A stretch of DNA of 64,000 nucleotides from an uncultured Tessaracoccus sp. Lineage in GTDB: Bacteria > Actinomycetota > Actinomycetes > Propionibacteriales > Propionibacteriaceae. Position numbers and translations under genes: made by a program. Below are positions 51,223-58,797 of this stretch, in pieces. A model generated the notes under the pieces. The model saw only the letters and a list, made by a program, of their open reading frames with translations. It was not told the origin of the DNA and searched no databases. The stretch is taken from the NCBI RefSeq assembly GCF_943914565.1, contig NZ_CALUCN010000003.1, positions 124,001-188,000 of the forward strand, read 5' to 3'. Every line of letters begins with the position of its first letter. The first letter of the stretch is position 1.

Positions 51223-51636
51223 ATGTTCGGCATTGACGCGGTCGAGTTCGTCTTGATCATCGTGCTTGCCATGCTCCTGTTCGGGCCGGAGAAGCTGCCC
51301 GAGTTCTCCAGGAAGGCGGCACGGGTCTTCGTCTACGTCCGCGGCATCGCCAACAACACCCAGAACACGCTGCGCGAGCAGCTCGGCCCCGAGTACGCCG
51401 ACCTCGAGCTCGCCGACCTCAACCCGAAGACCTTCATCAAGAAGCACCTCTCCGAGGAGGTCGCCGCGATCGAGGAGGCCAAGCGGGAGATCGAGCAGAT
51501 GAAGCAGCAGCTCGAGGAGGCCTCCGGCGAGGTCGACAAGGAGTGGAGCGAGGCCAAGCAGGCCCCCGACGAGGGCGCGCCCGAGCCGGACCTCGTCGCC
51601 CACGCGGTGGCCCCGTTCGACGTCGAGGCCACCTGA
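51223..51636 (+). CDS. tatB: Sec-independent protein translocase subunit TatB
   Basis: A 137-residue TatA/B-family protein: an N-terminal helix (AVEFVLIIVLAMLLFG), the conserved FGPEKLPE hinge, then a long amphipathic and charged coiled helix to about residue 105 and an acidic tail. Length and place after sigE fit TatB, which receives twin-arginine precursors with TatC. The start is likely leaderless. Confidence 0.92.
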   Translation: MFGIDAVEFVLIIVLAMLLFGPEKLPEFSRKAARVFVYVRGIANNTQNTLREQLGPEYADLELADLNPKTFIKKHLSEEVAAIEEAKREIEQMKQQLEEASGEVDKEWSEAKQAPDEGAPEPDLVAHAVAPFDVEAT

Positions 51637-51654
51637 GCGCGGGATCTGCGGGAT

Positions 51655-52815
51655 CTACTGCTGGCTCGTCATCAGGTTGAGCCGCTTGCCGACGATGGAC
51701 GGCTTGCGGGCCATGAGCGTCTCGGCGACGGCCGTGATGGCGCGTGCGGCGGCGTGGTCGGGAGCCGAGTCGACGATCGGCGTGCCGCGGTCGCCACCGG
51801 CCAGGAGGGTCTCGTCGAAGGGCACCTGGCCCAGCAGCTCGACGGTGTAGCCCACCCGCTCCGAGAGCGCCTCCGCGACGAGCACCCCGCCGCCGGCGCC
51901 GAACAGCTCGATGCGCTCGGTCTCCGCGCAGTGCCCACAGCGGTGCTCGAGCCAGGACATGTTCTCCACGACGCCCAGCACCCGCTGGTCGAGCAGGTGC
52001 GCCATGGTGCCGGCGCGTTCGGAGACCTCGGAGGCCGCCTGCTGCGGCGTCGTGACGACGAGCACCTCGGAGGTGGGGAGCTTCTGCCCGAGGCTCATGG
52101 CGACGTCGCCGGTGCCGGGCGGGAGGTCGAGCAGGAGGTAGTCGAGGTCGCCCCAGAACACGTCGGTGAGCAGCTGGGTGATCGCGCGGTCGAGGATCGG
52201 CCCGCGCCAGGCAACCACCTGGTCACGCGACTGCTTCAGCATGCCCATCGAGATCACCTTGAGACCCGCGACGGCGGGCACGGGCATGATCATGTCGTCG
52301 ACGACGGTGGGGCGCTGGTCGCCCAGCCCCAGCAGGTCGGGGATCGAGTGGCCGTAGATGTCCGCGTCGAGGATGCCGACGTCGCGGCCGGCCTTCGCGA
52401 GCGCGACGGCGAGGTTCACCGTCACGGAGGACTTGCCGACGCCACCCTTGCCGGAGGCCACCGCGATGACCTTCGTGAGGTTGCCCGGCTGCGCGAACGG
52501 GATGACCTTCTGCGGCTGCCCGCCGCGCAGCATCTGCCGCATCGCGTCGCGCTGTTCGTCGTCCATCACGCCCAGCTCGACCGTCACGTCGGTGACGCCC
52601 TCGACGGGCTCCACGGCGGCGCGGACCCGGGTGGTGATCTCGCTGCGCATGGGACAGCCGGCGACGGTGAGCAGCACACGCACGAACACGCGGCCCTCGT
52701 CGTCGGCGGTGAGTTCGTCGACCATGCCGAGGTCGGTGATCGGGCGGCGGATCTCGGGGTCCTCCACCTGGTGGAGTGCGGCGCGGATCTTCGGGAGCAG
52801 CGGGTTCTCAGTCAC
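51655..52815 (-). CDS. mrp: Mrp/NBP35-type iron-sulfur cluster carrier ATPase
   Basis: A 386-residue protein: an N-terminal DUF59/MIP18-like domain (VEDPEIRRPITDLGMVDEL) and a deviant Walker A ATPase domain VIAVASGKGGVGKSSV (about residue 115), with DADIYGHSIPDLLG and DLPPGTGDVAMS. A CxxC in HRCGHCAE (about residue 282) would bind the cluster across the dimer. It carries Fe-S clusters to apoproteins, relevant to the nar, ferredoxin and regulator genes here. GTG 52815 chosen; TTG 52842 would add nine residues. Confidence 0.93.
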   Translation of the reverse strand: MTENPLLPKIRAALHQVEDPEIRRPITDLGMVDELTADDEGRVFVRVLLTVAGCPMRSEITTRVRAAVEPVEGVTDVTVELGVMDDEQRDAMRQMLRGGQPQKVIPFAQPGNLTKVIAVASGKGGVGKSSVTVNLAVALAKAGRDVGILDADIYGHSIPDLLGLGDQRPTVVDDMIMPVPAVAGLKVISMGMLKQSRDQVVAWRGPILDRAITQLLTDVFWGDLDYLLLDLPPGTGDVAMSLGQKLPTSEVLVVTTPQQAASEVSERAGTMAHLLDQRVLGVVENMSWLEHRCGHCAETERIELFGAGGGVLVAEALSERVGYTVELLGQVPFDETLLAGGDRGTPIVDSAPDHAAARAITAVAETLMARKPSIVGKRLNLMTSQQ

Positions 52816-52845
52816 CCCGCCATCCTTCCACGTCCGGGCCAAAGA

Positions 52846-53217
52846 TCAAACGGCCGGGTGGCTGCGTTCGTCGAGTGCGTCGCCCAGGAGCACGAACGAC
52901 CCGCCCACGAGCGCGACGAGCCACACCGGCCCGAACGCCGCGACCACCACGCACACGGGAACCGCGACGACCCGGTACGTGAACCGCTCCGCAGCGCTCA
53001 GCCGGTGACGGGAGCCGGGGGCGAGCCACCGTCGCCAGGAGAGGACGTAGGCCAGCGCGAACAGGACGCCGGCGACGATGCCGGGCGTCTGGTGGCCGGC
53101 CATGTGCGACAGGGTCCAGGCACTCGTCGTCAGCAGCACGAGGTGCCCGACGAGCGACACGACGGCGAACCAACGGATGCGCACGGGCTCCACGCGCGGC
53201 GGCTTCGGGGCGGTCAC
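52846..53217 (-). CDS. small membrane protein (Rv1230c/1231c neighbourhood)
   Basis: A 123-residue protein with four predicted helices (FAVVSLVGHLVLLTTSAW, IVAGVLFALAYVLSW, VVAVPVCVVVAAFGPVWLVAL region). GTG 53217 overlaps the stop of the DUF1003 gene (GTGA). The longer open frame upstream belongs to another frame. No family recognised. Confidence 0.7.
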   Translation of the reverse strand: MTAPKPPRVEPVRIRWFAVVSLVGHLVLLTTSAWTLSHMAGHQTPGIVAGVLFALAYVLSWRRWLAPGSRHRLSAAERFTYRVVAVPVCVVVAAFGPVWLVALVGGSFVLLGDALDERSHPAV

Positions 53218-53726
53218 GGCGTCGGCTCCGGGTCGTCGGTGGTGCGGCGGACGTCGAGCTCGTCGAGCAGGGCGCGCAGCTCGTTGCGCAGCTCGGTGCG
53301 CACGAAGTCGCGGGTGGCGACGTCGCCCATGTGCATGCGGATCGACGCGATCTCGCGGGCGAGGAAGTCCATGTCGGCGCGGGACTGCGCGGCGAGGCGG
53401 CGGTCCTCGTCGAGGCTGATCTTGTCGCGCACCTCCTGCCGGTTCTGCGCGAGCAGGATGAGCGGCGCGGAGTACGAGGCCTGGGTGGAGAAGAAGAGGT
53501 TGAGGAGGATGAACGGGTAGGGGTCCCACTGCATCCCGAAGATGCCGACGAGGTTCAGCGTCACCCACCCCACCACGAAGATGGTCATGTAGACGAGGAA
53601 CTTCGCGGTACCCATGAACCGCGCGAACGCCTCGGCGAACACGCCGAACGTCTCGGAGTCCATCTGCACCTTGGGCAGGAACGTGCGCCGCCCGTCGCGC
53701 GGCTTCGAGAGATCGACCTCAGGCAT
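53214..53726 (-). CDS. DUF1003 domain-containing membrane protein
   Basis: A 170-residue protein with two close helices (FLVYMTIFVVGWVTLNLVGI and PFILLNLFFSTQASYSAPLILLAQNRQ), the hallmark of DUF1003, flanked by a basic N-terminus and a helical charged C-terminus. It overlaps the PRC-barrel/MgtE_N gene by 8 bp and the next gene by 4 bp, the same order as mycobacterial Rv1232c-Rv1231c. Confidence 0.92.
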   Translation of the reverse strand: MPEVDLSKPRDGRRTFLPKVQMDSETFGVFAEAFARFMGTAKFLVYMTIFVVGWVTLNLVGIFGMQWDPYPFILLNLFFSTQASYSAPLILLAQNRQEVRDKISLDEDRRLAAQSRADMDFLAREIASIRMHMGDVATRDFVRTELRNELRALLDELDVRRTTDDPEPTP

Positions 53727-54999
53727 CGGTCACCTCCTGGAGGAACTCGTCGTCGCTCGGCGGCTCGCCGTCCATCTGGTCGCCGCGCCAGTCGTCGGGG
53801 AGCATGTGGTCGAGCACGTCGTCGACCGTGACGGCCCCGACGAGTTGACCGGCGTCGTTGACGACCGGCGCCACGACGAGGTTGTAGGTGGCGAAGAATC
53901 GGCTGACCTGCGCGAGCGGGGCGCTGGTGTGGAGCGGTTCGAGCGTGTCGTCCATCATCGTCGCGACGAGCAGCGTCGGTGCCTCGCGCAGCAGGCGTTG
54001 GCTGTGCACGGCGCCCAGGTAGCGCCCCGTCGGGGTCTGCACGGGCGGGCGGGTGACGAACACCATCGATGCGAGCGCCGGCGTGAGGTCCTCGTTGCGC
54101 ACGTGCGCGAGCGCCTGCGCGACGGTGGCGTCGGACTCCAGGATCACCGGCTCGGGCGTCATCATGCCGCCGGCGGTGAACTCGCCGTAGACGAGCAGCC
54201 GGCGCACGTCGGAGGCGTCCTCCGGCTCCATGTGCTGCAGGAGGTCCTCGGCGACCGCGGAGGGGAGGTCGCGGATCAGGTCGGCGGCGTCGTCGGGGTC
54301 CATCTCCTCGAGCACGTCGGCGGCGCGCTCGGTGTCGAGCGCGGAGATGACCTCGATCTGCTCCTCCTCCGGCAGCTCCTCGAGGGCCTCGGCGAGCATG
54401 TCGTCCTCGAGCGCCTCGAGCACCTCCTCGCGCTGGTCGGGGTCCATGTCGTGGAGTTCCTTGGCGATGTCGGCGGGGTTCATGTCGGCGAACTCCGCGA
54501 CGAAGGTCGCGGCCGTGCGCTGCTCCGAGACGTGCAACGCGGGGATCTCCTTCCAGCTCACGACCTTCGGCTCCGAGCGGCCCCCGAACCCGAAGCGGCC
54601 CACCTTGGTGACCTTGCGCACGGCGACCTGGCTGAGCTCCCACTCGCGGCTGCGCACCTGCTCCATCGACACGTCGAGGATCGTGGCGGTGCCGTCGCCG
54701 CGCTCGAGCGGGCGGTCGAAGAGGTCGGCCGCGACGAGCAGCTCTCCCTCGCGACGCTCGAACGGGCGAGTGTCGATCGTGCCCTGGATGGACACCTGGT
54801 TGCCGGTGACGCTGTGCACCCGCACCATCGGCACGAAGATGCGCTGCTTGGCGAACAGCTCGACGACGAGGCCCTTCACCCGCGGCGCGCGCCCGTCGGG
54901 TCTGGCGAAGCAGATGATGTCCCGGATGCGCCCGACCAGGCTGTCGGACGCGTCGACGAGCGGGAGACCGACCACGCGGGAGATGAACACCTGAGCCAT
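53719..54999 (-). CDS. PRC-barrel, MgtE_N and CBS domain protein without membrane domain
   Basis: A 426-residue soluble protein of the Rv1232c type. A PRC-barrel region with FISRVVGLPLVDASDSLVGRIRD lies at residues 5-27 and a second barrel-like part near 140. The MgtE_N helical repeat covers about residues 185-285 (acidic, DMDPDQREEVLEALEDD), and two CBS motifs about 290-405 (GGMMTPEPVILESDATV; VVAPVVNDAGQLVGAV). It shares the Mg2+-sensing module of MgtE but has no transmembrane pore, so it is a sensor or adaptor. ATG 54999 is 7 nt after TAGATT, hence probably leaderless. Confidence 0.88.
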   Translation of the reverse strand: MAQVFISRVVGLPLVDASDSLVGRIRDIICFARPDGRAPRVKGLVVELFAKQRIFVPMVRVHSVTGNQVSIQGTIDTRPFERREGELLVAADLFDRPLERGDGTATILDVSMEQVRSREWELSQVAVRKVTKVGRFGFGGRSEPKVVSWKEIPALHVSEQRTAATFVAEFADMNPADIAKELHDMDPDQREEVLEALEDDMLAEALEELPEEEQIEVISALDTERAADVLEEMDPDDAADLIRDLPSAVAEDLLQHMEPEDASDVRRLLVYGEFTAGGMMTPEPVILESDATVAQALAHVRNEDLTPALASMVFVTRPPVQTPTGRYLGAVHSQRLLREAPTLLVATMMDDTLEPLHTSAPLAQVSRFFATYNLVVAPVVNDAGQLVGAVTVDDVLDHMLPDDWRGDQMDGEPPSDDEFLQEVTDA

Positions 55000-55006
55000 G
55001 TGGACA

Positions 55007-55012
55007 AATCTA
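55007..55012 (-). promoter_or_regulatory. leaderless-type -10 element of the PRC-barrel gene (TAGATT)
   Basis: Bottom-strand TAGATT, 7 nt before ATG 54999. Confidence 0.5.
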
Positions 55013-55363
55013 CCTGTGCACCCGCTGGTGGCGCGTCGTGCAGGGTCTCGGTGCCCGGGCCGGCGGGCTTCGCTCGTCGACGCGGCGCGCCACGAGCATG
55101 GGCCAGGCCCTCCGCGCACGGTTTCGTCCTCGCGTGCCTGGTTCGGCCCGGAATCGGGGTCGAGATCGCGACGCGGGGACGATTCCGTGCGGATTTCGGA
55201 CCAGCGCGGGTCGGAGGCCTGCTCCTCCTCGCCCCGTCCCGCCACGCGCCCCCGCGGGCGCAACGGGACCATCTGGCTGAATCGCGCTGCGACTGGCGTT
55301 GGCCCCGCCCGACCCGACGAGGACCGCCCCGGGCAGCAGCACCGGGGACGTTCCTGCACGGGC

Positions 55364-55369
55364 TAGCCT
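55364..55369 (+). promoter_or_regulatory. leaderless-type -10 element of the general stress protein gene (TAGCCT)
   Basis: TAGCCT ends 6 nt before ATG 55376. Confidence 0.55.
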
Positions 55370-55375
55370 TGGGGC

Positions 55376-55894
55376 ATGACGGCAAACGGCAGCAGGTTCG
55401 GGCGCAAGGGGCTCTCCGATCGGTTCACGCTGCAGTTCCCCCAGAGCCTCGGCGAGTTCGAGCGCTACGAGGACGCGCAGAAGGCCGTGGACCACCTCTC
55501 CGACCAGGGGTTCCCGGTGGAGAACCTCATGATCGTCGGCAAGGACCTCCGCCTCGTCGAGCGCGTCGTCGCGAGGCGGACGTGGGGGAGGGTGCTGATC
55601 CAGGGCGCGATCTCGGGCATCGGCACCGGCGTGCTGCTCGGACTGCTGCTGATGCTGTTCATCGACGGCGCCACGCCCCTGCCGATGCTGGTGCTGGGGC
55701 TCGTGCTCGGTGTCATCACCGGCGTCCTCACCGCAGGCTTGGGCTACTCGTTCACGCAGGGCCGCCGCGACTTCGACTCGATGAGCAAGACGATCGCCTC
55801 CCGTTACGAGGTGCTCGTCGAGCACAAGGTGGCCGGGCAGGCGCGCGAGCTGCTGTCGCACATGCCGGGGTTCCGGGCCGGGTGGTTCGAGTGA
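55376..55894 (+). CDS. general stress protein 17M-like membrane protein (Rv1234 type)
   Basis: A 172-residue protein. An N-terminal alpha/beta domain (YEDAQKAVDHLSDQGFPVENLMIVGKDL) is that of the general stress protein family; two Gly-rich helices follow (ISGIGTGVLLGLLLMLFI and LGLVLGVITGVLTAGLGY). It lies divergent from the PRC-barrel gene as in mycobacteria. Its stop overlaps the methyltransferase start (GTGA). Confidence 0.85.
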   Translation: MTANGSRFGRKGLSDRFTLQFPQSLGEFERYEDAQKAVDHLSDQGFPVENLMIVGKDLRLVERVVARRTWGRVLIQGAISGIGTGVLLGLLLMLFIDGATPLPMLVLGLVLGVITGVLTAGLGYSFTQGRRDFDSMSKTIASRYEVLVEHKVAGQARELLSHMPGFRAGWFE

Positions 55895-56511
55895 CCGAGG
55901 CGCACTGGGACGAGCGCTACGCCGGCGACGAGTGGCACTACGGCGAGGCCCCCAACGACTTCCTACGTCAGCAGGCGCGCCTGCTCAGGCCCTCGTCGCG
56001 CGTGCTCTGCATCGGCGACGGCGAGGGCCGCAACGGTGTCCACCTGGCCCAGCAGGGGCACGACGTGGTGAGCCTCGACCAGTCCGCCGTCGGCCTCGAC
56101 AAGGCCCGGCGCCTGGCCGAGCGGCGCGGCGTCGAGATCGAGACGTGGCACGTCGGTCTCGAGCACTACATCGGGCTCGGCGACCCGCCGGAGCCGTGGG
56201 ACGCCGTCGTGAGCATCTTCGTGCACCTCGAGCCCCAGCTCCGACGTGCCGTGGCCCGGGAACTCACGCGCCAGACGCGCCCGGGCGGGCTGCTCCTGCT
56301 CGAGGCCTACACCCCGGCGCAGCGCTCGCTCGGCACCGGCGGGCCGAAGGACCCGGACCTGCTCGTCACCCGCGCCGACGTGCAGCGGGAGTGGGGCGAC
56401 GGGTGGCAGCTCGAGGTGCGCATCGTCGAGCGCGAGGTGCGCGAGGGTGCCGGCCACACCGGTCTCGCGTCGACCGTGCAGGCCGTGGGGTTGCGTCGCG
56501 ACGAGGCCTGA
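55891..56511 (+). CDS. class I SAM-dependent methyltransferase
   Basis: A 206-residue TehB/thiopurine-like methyltransferase. SAM motif I is VLCIGDGEGRNGV (about residues 38-50), VVSLDQSAVGLDKA the acidic loop, and WDAVVSIFVHL the post-motif region. The N-terminal HWDERYAGDEWHYGEAPNDFL is typical of the group. GTG 55891 overlaps the stress protein stop by 4 bp. Substrate unknown. A hairpin terminator follows. Confidence 0.87.
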   Translation: MTEAHWDERYAGDEWHYGEAPNDFLRQQARLLRPSSRVLCIGDGEGRNGVHLAQQGHDVVSLDQSAVGLDKARRLAERRGVEIETWHVGLEHYIGLGDPPEPWDAVVSIFVHLEPQLRRAVARELTRQTRPGGLLLLEAYTPAQRSLGTGGPKDPDLLVTRADVQREWGDGWQLEVRIVEREVREGAGHTGLASTVQAVGLRRDEA

Positions 56512-56519
56512 ACGACGAG

Positions 56520-56548
56520 GCGGCGCCGGGAAACCACCCCGGCGCCGC
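56520..56548. terminator. bidirectional hairpin between the methyltransferase and FKBP genes
   Basis: A perfect 11-bp stem GCGGCGCCGGG/CCCGGCGCCGC with a 7-nt loop between convergent genes. Confidence 0.75.
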
Positions 56549-56577
56549 GGCACGTCATCGTACCCGGCCGTCCGGGG

Positions 56578-57126
56578 TCACTTCCCGGCCGTGACCTCGA
56601 CGAGGTCGCAGACGAAGACGAGGGTCTCGTCGGGGCCGATCGCCGGCGGCGCGCCGGCCTCCCCGTAGGCCATGTCCGGCGGGATGACGATCTTGCGTCG
56701 TCCGCCGACCTTCATGCCCTCGAGGCCCTTGTCCCACCCCTCGATCACCATGCCGGCACCGAGCTGGAACTCCAGCGGCTCGCCGCGCTTCCACGAGGAG
56801 TCGAACTCCTCCTTCGTGCTCCACGCGACGCCGGTGTAGTGCGCGGAGATGGTGTCGCCGGCCTTGGCCTCGTCGCCGTCGCCGACGATGAGGTCCTCGG
56901 TCTGGAGCTCCTTCGGCGGCTCGCCGTCGGGCACGGTCACCGTCGGGGCCTCGCCGAACGTCCCGGCCTCATGGCTCGCGCCGGAACCCTGCGTCCCTTC
57001 GCTGCCGCCATCGCTCGGCGTCCCCGAGCCCCCGTCGGATCCCTTCGAGTCGTCGTCCGAGCAGGCGGCGAACCCTGCCGCCGCAGCGAGGGCGCCGCCC
57101 ATCGTGAGGAAGGTGCGCCTGCGCAT
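56578..57126 (-). CDS. FKBP-type peptidyl-prolyl isomerase, lipoprotein form
   Basis: A 182-residue protein whose N-terminus has a double Arg and lipobox FAAC (about residues 19-22; the RRRTF start may be Tat-type). A Ser/Gly/Asp-rich linker runs to about residue 58, then an FKBP domain with GDTISAHYTGVAW, FDSSWKRGEP, GMVIEGWDKGLEGMKVGGRR and PPDMAYGEAGAP. It should act on extracytoplasmic proteins. It shares the FKBP domain of its upstream neighbour and overlaps it by 1 bp (TGATG). Confidence 0.92.
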   Translation of the reverse strand: MRRRTFLTMGGALAAAAGFAACSDDDSKGSDGGSGTPSDGGSEGTQGSGASHEAGTFGEAPTVTVPDGEPPKELQTEDLIVGDGDEAKAGDTISAHYTGVAWSTKEEFDSSWKRGEPLEFQLGAGMVIEGWDKGLEGMKVGGRRKIVIPPDMAYGEAGAPPAIGPDETLVFVCDLVEVTAGK

Positions 57127-57494
57127 CAGCCGACCTCCACCAGGTCGCACACGAACACCAGCGTCTCGCCCGGCTTGATGACGCCGCCCGCGCCGCGGTC
57201 GCCGTAGCCCAGGTGCGGCGGGATCGTGATGCGACGACGGCCGCCGACGCGCATGCCCGCGATGCCCTCGTCCCAACCCTGGATCACCATGCCCGCGCCG
57301 AGCACGAACTCCAACGGCTCGCCGCGGTCGTACGACGCGTCGAACTCCTGGCCGTCACTCCACGCCACACCGACGTAATGCACGCGCACGCGCTGCCCGG
57401 CCGACGCCTCGTCGCCCTGACCGATCGTCTCGTCCTCGAGCAGGAGCTCGTCCGGCGGGGCGCCCTCGGGAATTGCCACCTGTGGTTTCTGCAT
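57126..57494 (-). CDS. FKBP-type peptidyl-prolyl isomerase, cytoplasmic
   Basis: A 122-residue single FKBP domain (RVRVHYVGVAW, FDASYDRGEP, GMVIQGWDEGIAGMRVGGRR, PPHLGYGDRGAGG) with no signal sequence. It isomerises Xaa-Pro bonds in the cytosol. The start is 6 nt after a TAGGGT -10, so the two-gene FKBP operon is predicted leaderless. High identity in the domain core with the downstream copy indicates tandem duplication followed by gain of a signal peptide, or the reverse. Confidence 0.93.
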   Translation of the reverse strand: MQKPQVAIPEGAPPDELLLEDETIGQGDEASAGQRVRVHYVGVAWSDGQEFDASYDRGEPLEFVLGAGMVIQGWDEGIAGMRVGGRRRITIPPHLGYGDRGAGGVIKPGETLVFVCDLVEVG

Positions 57495-57500
57495 GGGATC

Positions 57501-57506
57501 ACCCTA
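57501..57506 (-). promoter_or_regulatory. leaderless-type -10 element of the FKBP operon (TAGGGT)
   Basis: Bottom-strand TAGGGT, 6 nt before ATG 57494. Confidence 0.55.
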
Positions 57507-57923
57507 GCGAGCGGTGCCAACGCGACGCGAGCGCCGCGGACGTGGTGCTGGGTCGCGTTCCTGCGGCCCCGTCGCCCACCCGCCACCGGTCCGCGGCTCG
57601 CCAGTGGTCCCGTCGCCCCGCTGCCAGGCCGCCCCGGCCCGCCGTCGCCACCGGCCCCCGCAGCCCCGGCCCCCGCCGCCGTCGGCCCCCGCGCCGTGCA
57701 CGAAACGCCGTGTGGGTCGGTTCAGAGGGCGTTTTTTGGGTCTCTGCATGGGTTGACGCGGCGTTTCGTGCCACCGCGGGGCCGGCTGCCGCGGGGCCGG
57801 CTGCGGCGAGGCCGGGTGGGGCGGGGCCGGGTCGGGAGGGTGCCACGGCGCGCCCGGGAGGCGCCAGCCCCGACGGTGGGTGCGGATGTCGGGCGTTCGC
57901 CGGTCCGGGCGGCGGGTGGTTGG

Positions 57924-57929
57924 TAGGTT
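57924..57929 (+). promoter_or_regulatory. leaderless-type -10 element of the alpha/beta hydrolase gene (TAGGTT)
   Basis: TAGGTT ends 6 nt before ATG 57936. Confidence 0.55.
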
Positions 57930-57935
57930 CGGCAC

Positions 57936-58787
57936 ATGGAACTCACGTGGCACGTGCACAACCCGGAATCGCGCGCGGAGCGCATCCTCGTCGTCGGCGG
58001 TTCGCTCGGTGGGGACACCGCGCACCAGTGGGGGCTCACCGCCGACCATCTCGCGCACGACGCGCAGGTCGTCTTCGTCCACCTCCCCGGCCAGGGCATG
58101 GGCGCGCCGTGGGACGACGAGGTCGAGCCAACGATGACCAACCTCGCCGAGGCGCTCGCCGCGACGGTGGCGCGGATCCGCGAGTCGCGCGGCGACCTCG
58201 CCACCTACTACGCCGGGCTCTCACTCTCCGGCGCGCTGGGCCTGCACCTCGCACGCGACCACTCCGACCTCGTGCGCGGCGTCGCGGTCCTGGGATCGGC
58301 AGCCACCGTCGGGACGCCGGAGGCGTGGCGCGAGAAGGCGCAGCACGTCGACGAGCACGGCACGGCGAGCCTCGTCGAGGCGACGCAGGAACGCTGGTTC
58401 ACGCCCGACTTCGTCGCGGGCGAGTCCGCTCGGGTGGCCGCCATCATGGAGGGCCTCGCCACGGCCGACGACCACTCCTACGCCCAGCTGTGCCGCTGCC
58501 TCGCCACGCACGACGTGCGCGCGGACCTCGGCAACCTCTACACGCCCCTGCTGCTCATCGCCGGCGAGCGCGACGAGTCCACGCCACTGCGCGACGTCGA
58601 ACTCGTGCTCGAGTCGGCGCCGGGTGCCGACATGCGGATCGTCCCCGACGTCGCCCACCAGATCACGGTGAGCGCGCCGGGGACGGTGGCCGACATCCTG
58701 CGCGGATGGTTCCGTCGCCTCGAGCAGGAGCACTGGTCGATCTACGACGTGGTCGACACCGAGGGCGAGACGCGCCTCGGCCACTGA
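57936..58787 (+). CDS. alpha/beta-fold hydrolase
   Basis: A 283-residue hydrolase. The nucleophile elbow is AGLSLSGALG (Ser at about residue 92), LLLIAGERDESTPL carries the acid Asp and PDVAHQITV the His, so the triad looks complete; VGGSLGGD provides the oxyanion turn. The closest familiar group is 3-oxoadipate enol-lactonase-like hydrolases, but no aromatic-degradation genes are nearby and the substrate is unknown. Confidence 0.85.
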   Translation: MELTWHVHNPESRAERILVVGGSLGGDTAHQWGLTADHLAHDAQVVFVHLPGQGMGAPWDDEVEPTMTNLAEALAATVARIRESRGDLATYYAGLSLSGALGLHLARDHSDLVRGVAVLGSAATVGTPEAWREKAQHVDEHGTASLVEATQERWFTPDFVAGESARVAAIMEGLATADDHSYAQLCRCLATHDVRADLGNLYTPLLLIAGERDESTPLRDVELVLESAPGADMRIVPDVAHQITVSAPGTVADILRGWFRRLEQEHWSIYDVVDTEGETRLGH

Positions 58788-58797
58788 GCCCCGTCGG

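Larger units (their letters stand above)
55000..55375. other. 376-bp intergenic region, no gene found
   Basis: Between the divergent PRC-barrel and stress-protein genes. It holds a leaderless-type -10 for each side (55007-55012 bottom strand TAGATT; 55364-55369 top strand TAGCCT). The middle is GC-rich with several short open frames in both directions, none with a ribosome binding site or recognisable product, and I see no strong repeat or hairpin. Confidence 0.6.
57495..57935. other. 441-bp GC-rich intergenic region with a 13-bp inverted repeat
   Basis: No convincing gene. GCACGAAACGCCG (57698-57710) and its exact inverse (57759-57771) flank 48 bp that contain a T6 run. The flanks are low-complexity GC: repeated CCGGCCCCCGC-like units to the left and GGGGCCGGCTGC-like units to the right. 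A CCCCGACGGTGG copy lies at 57868-57879. Confidence 0.6.
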
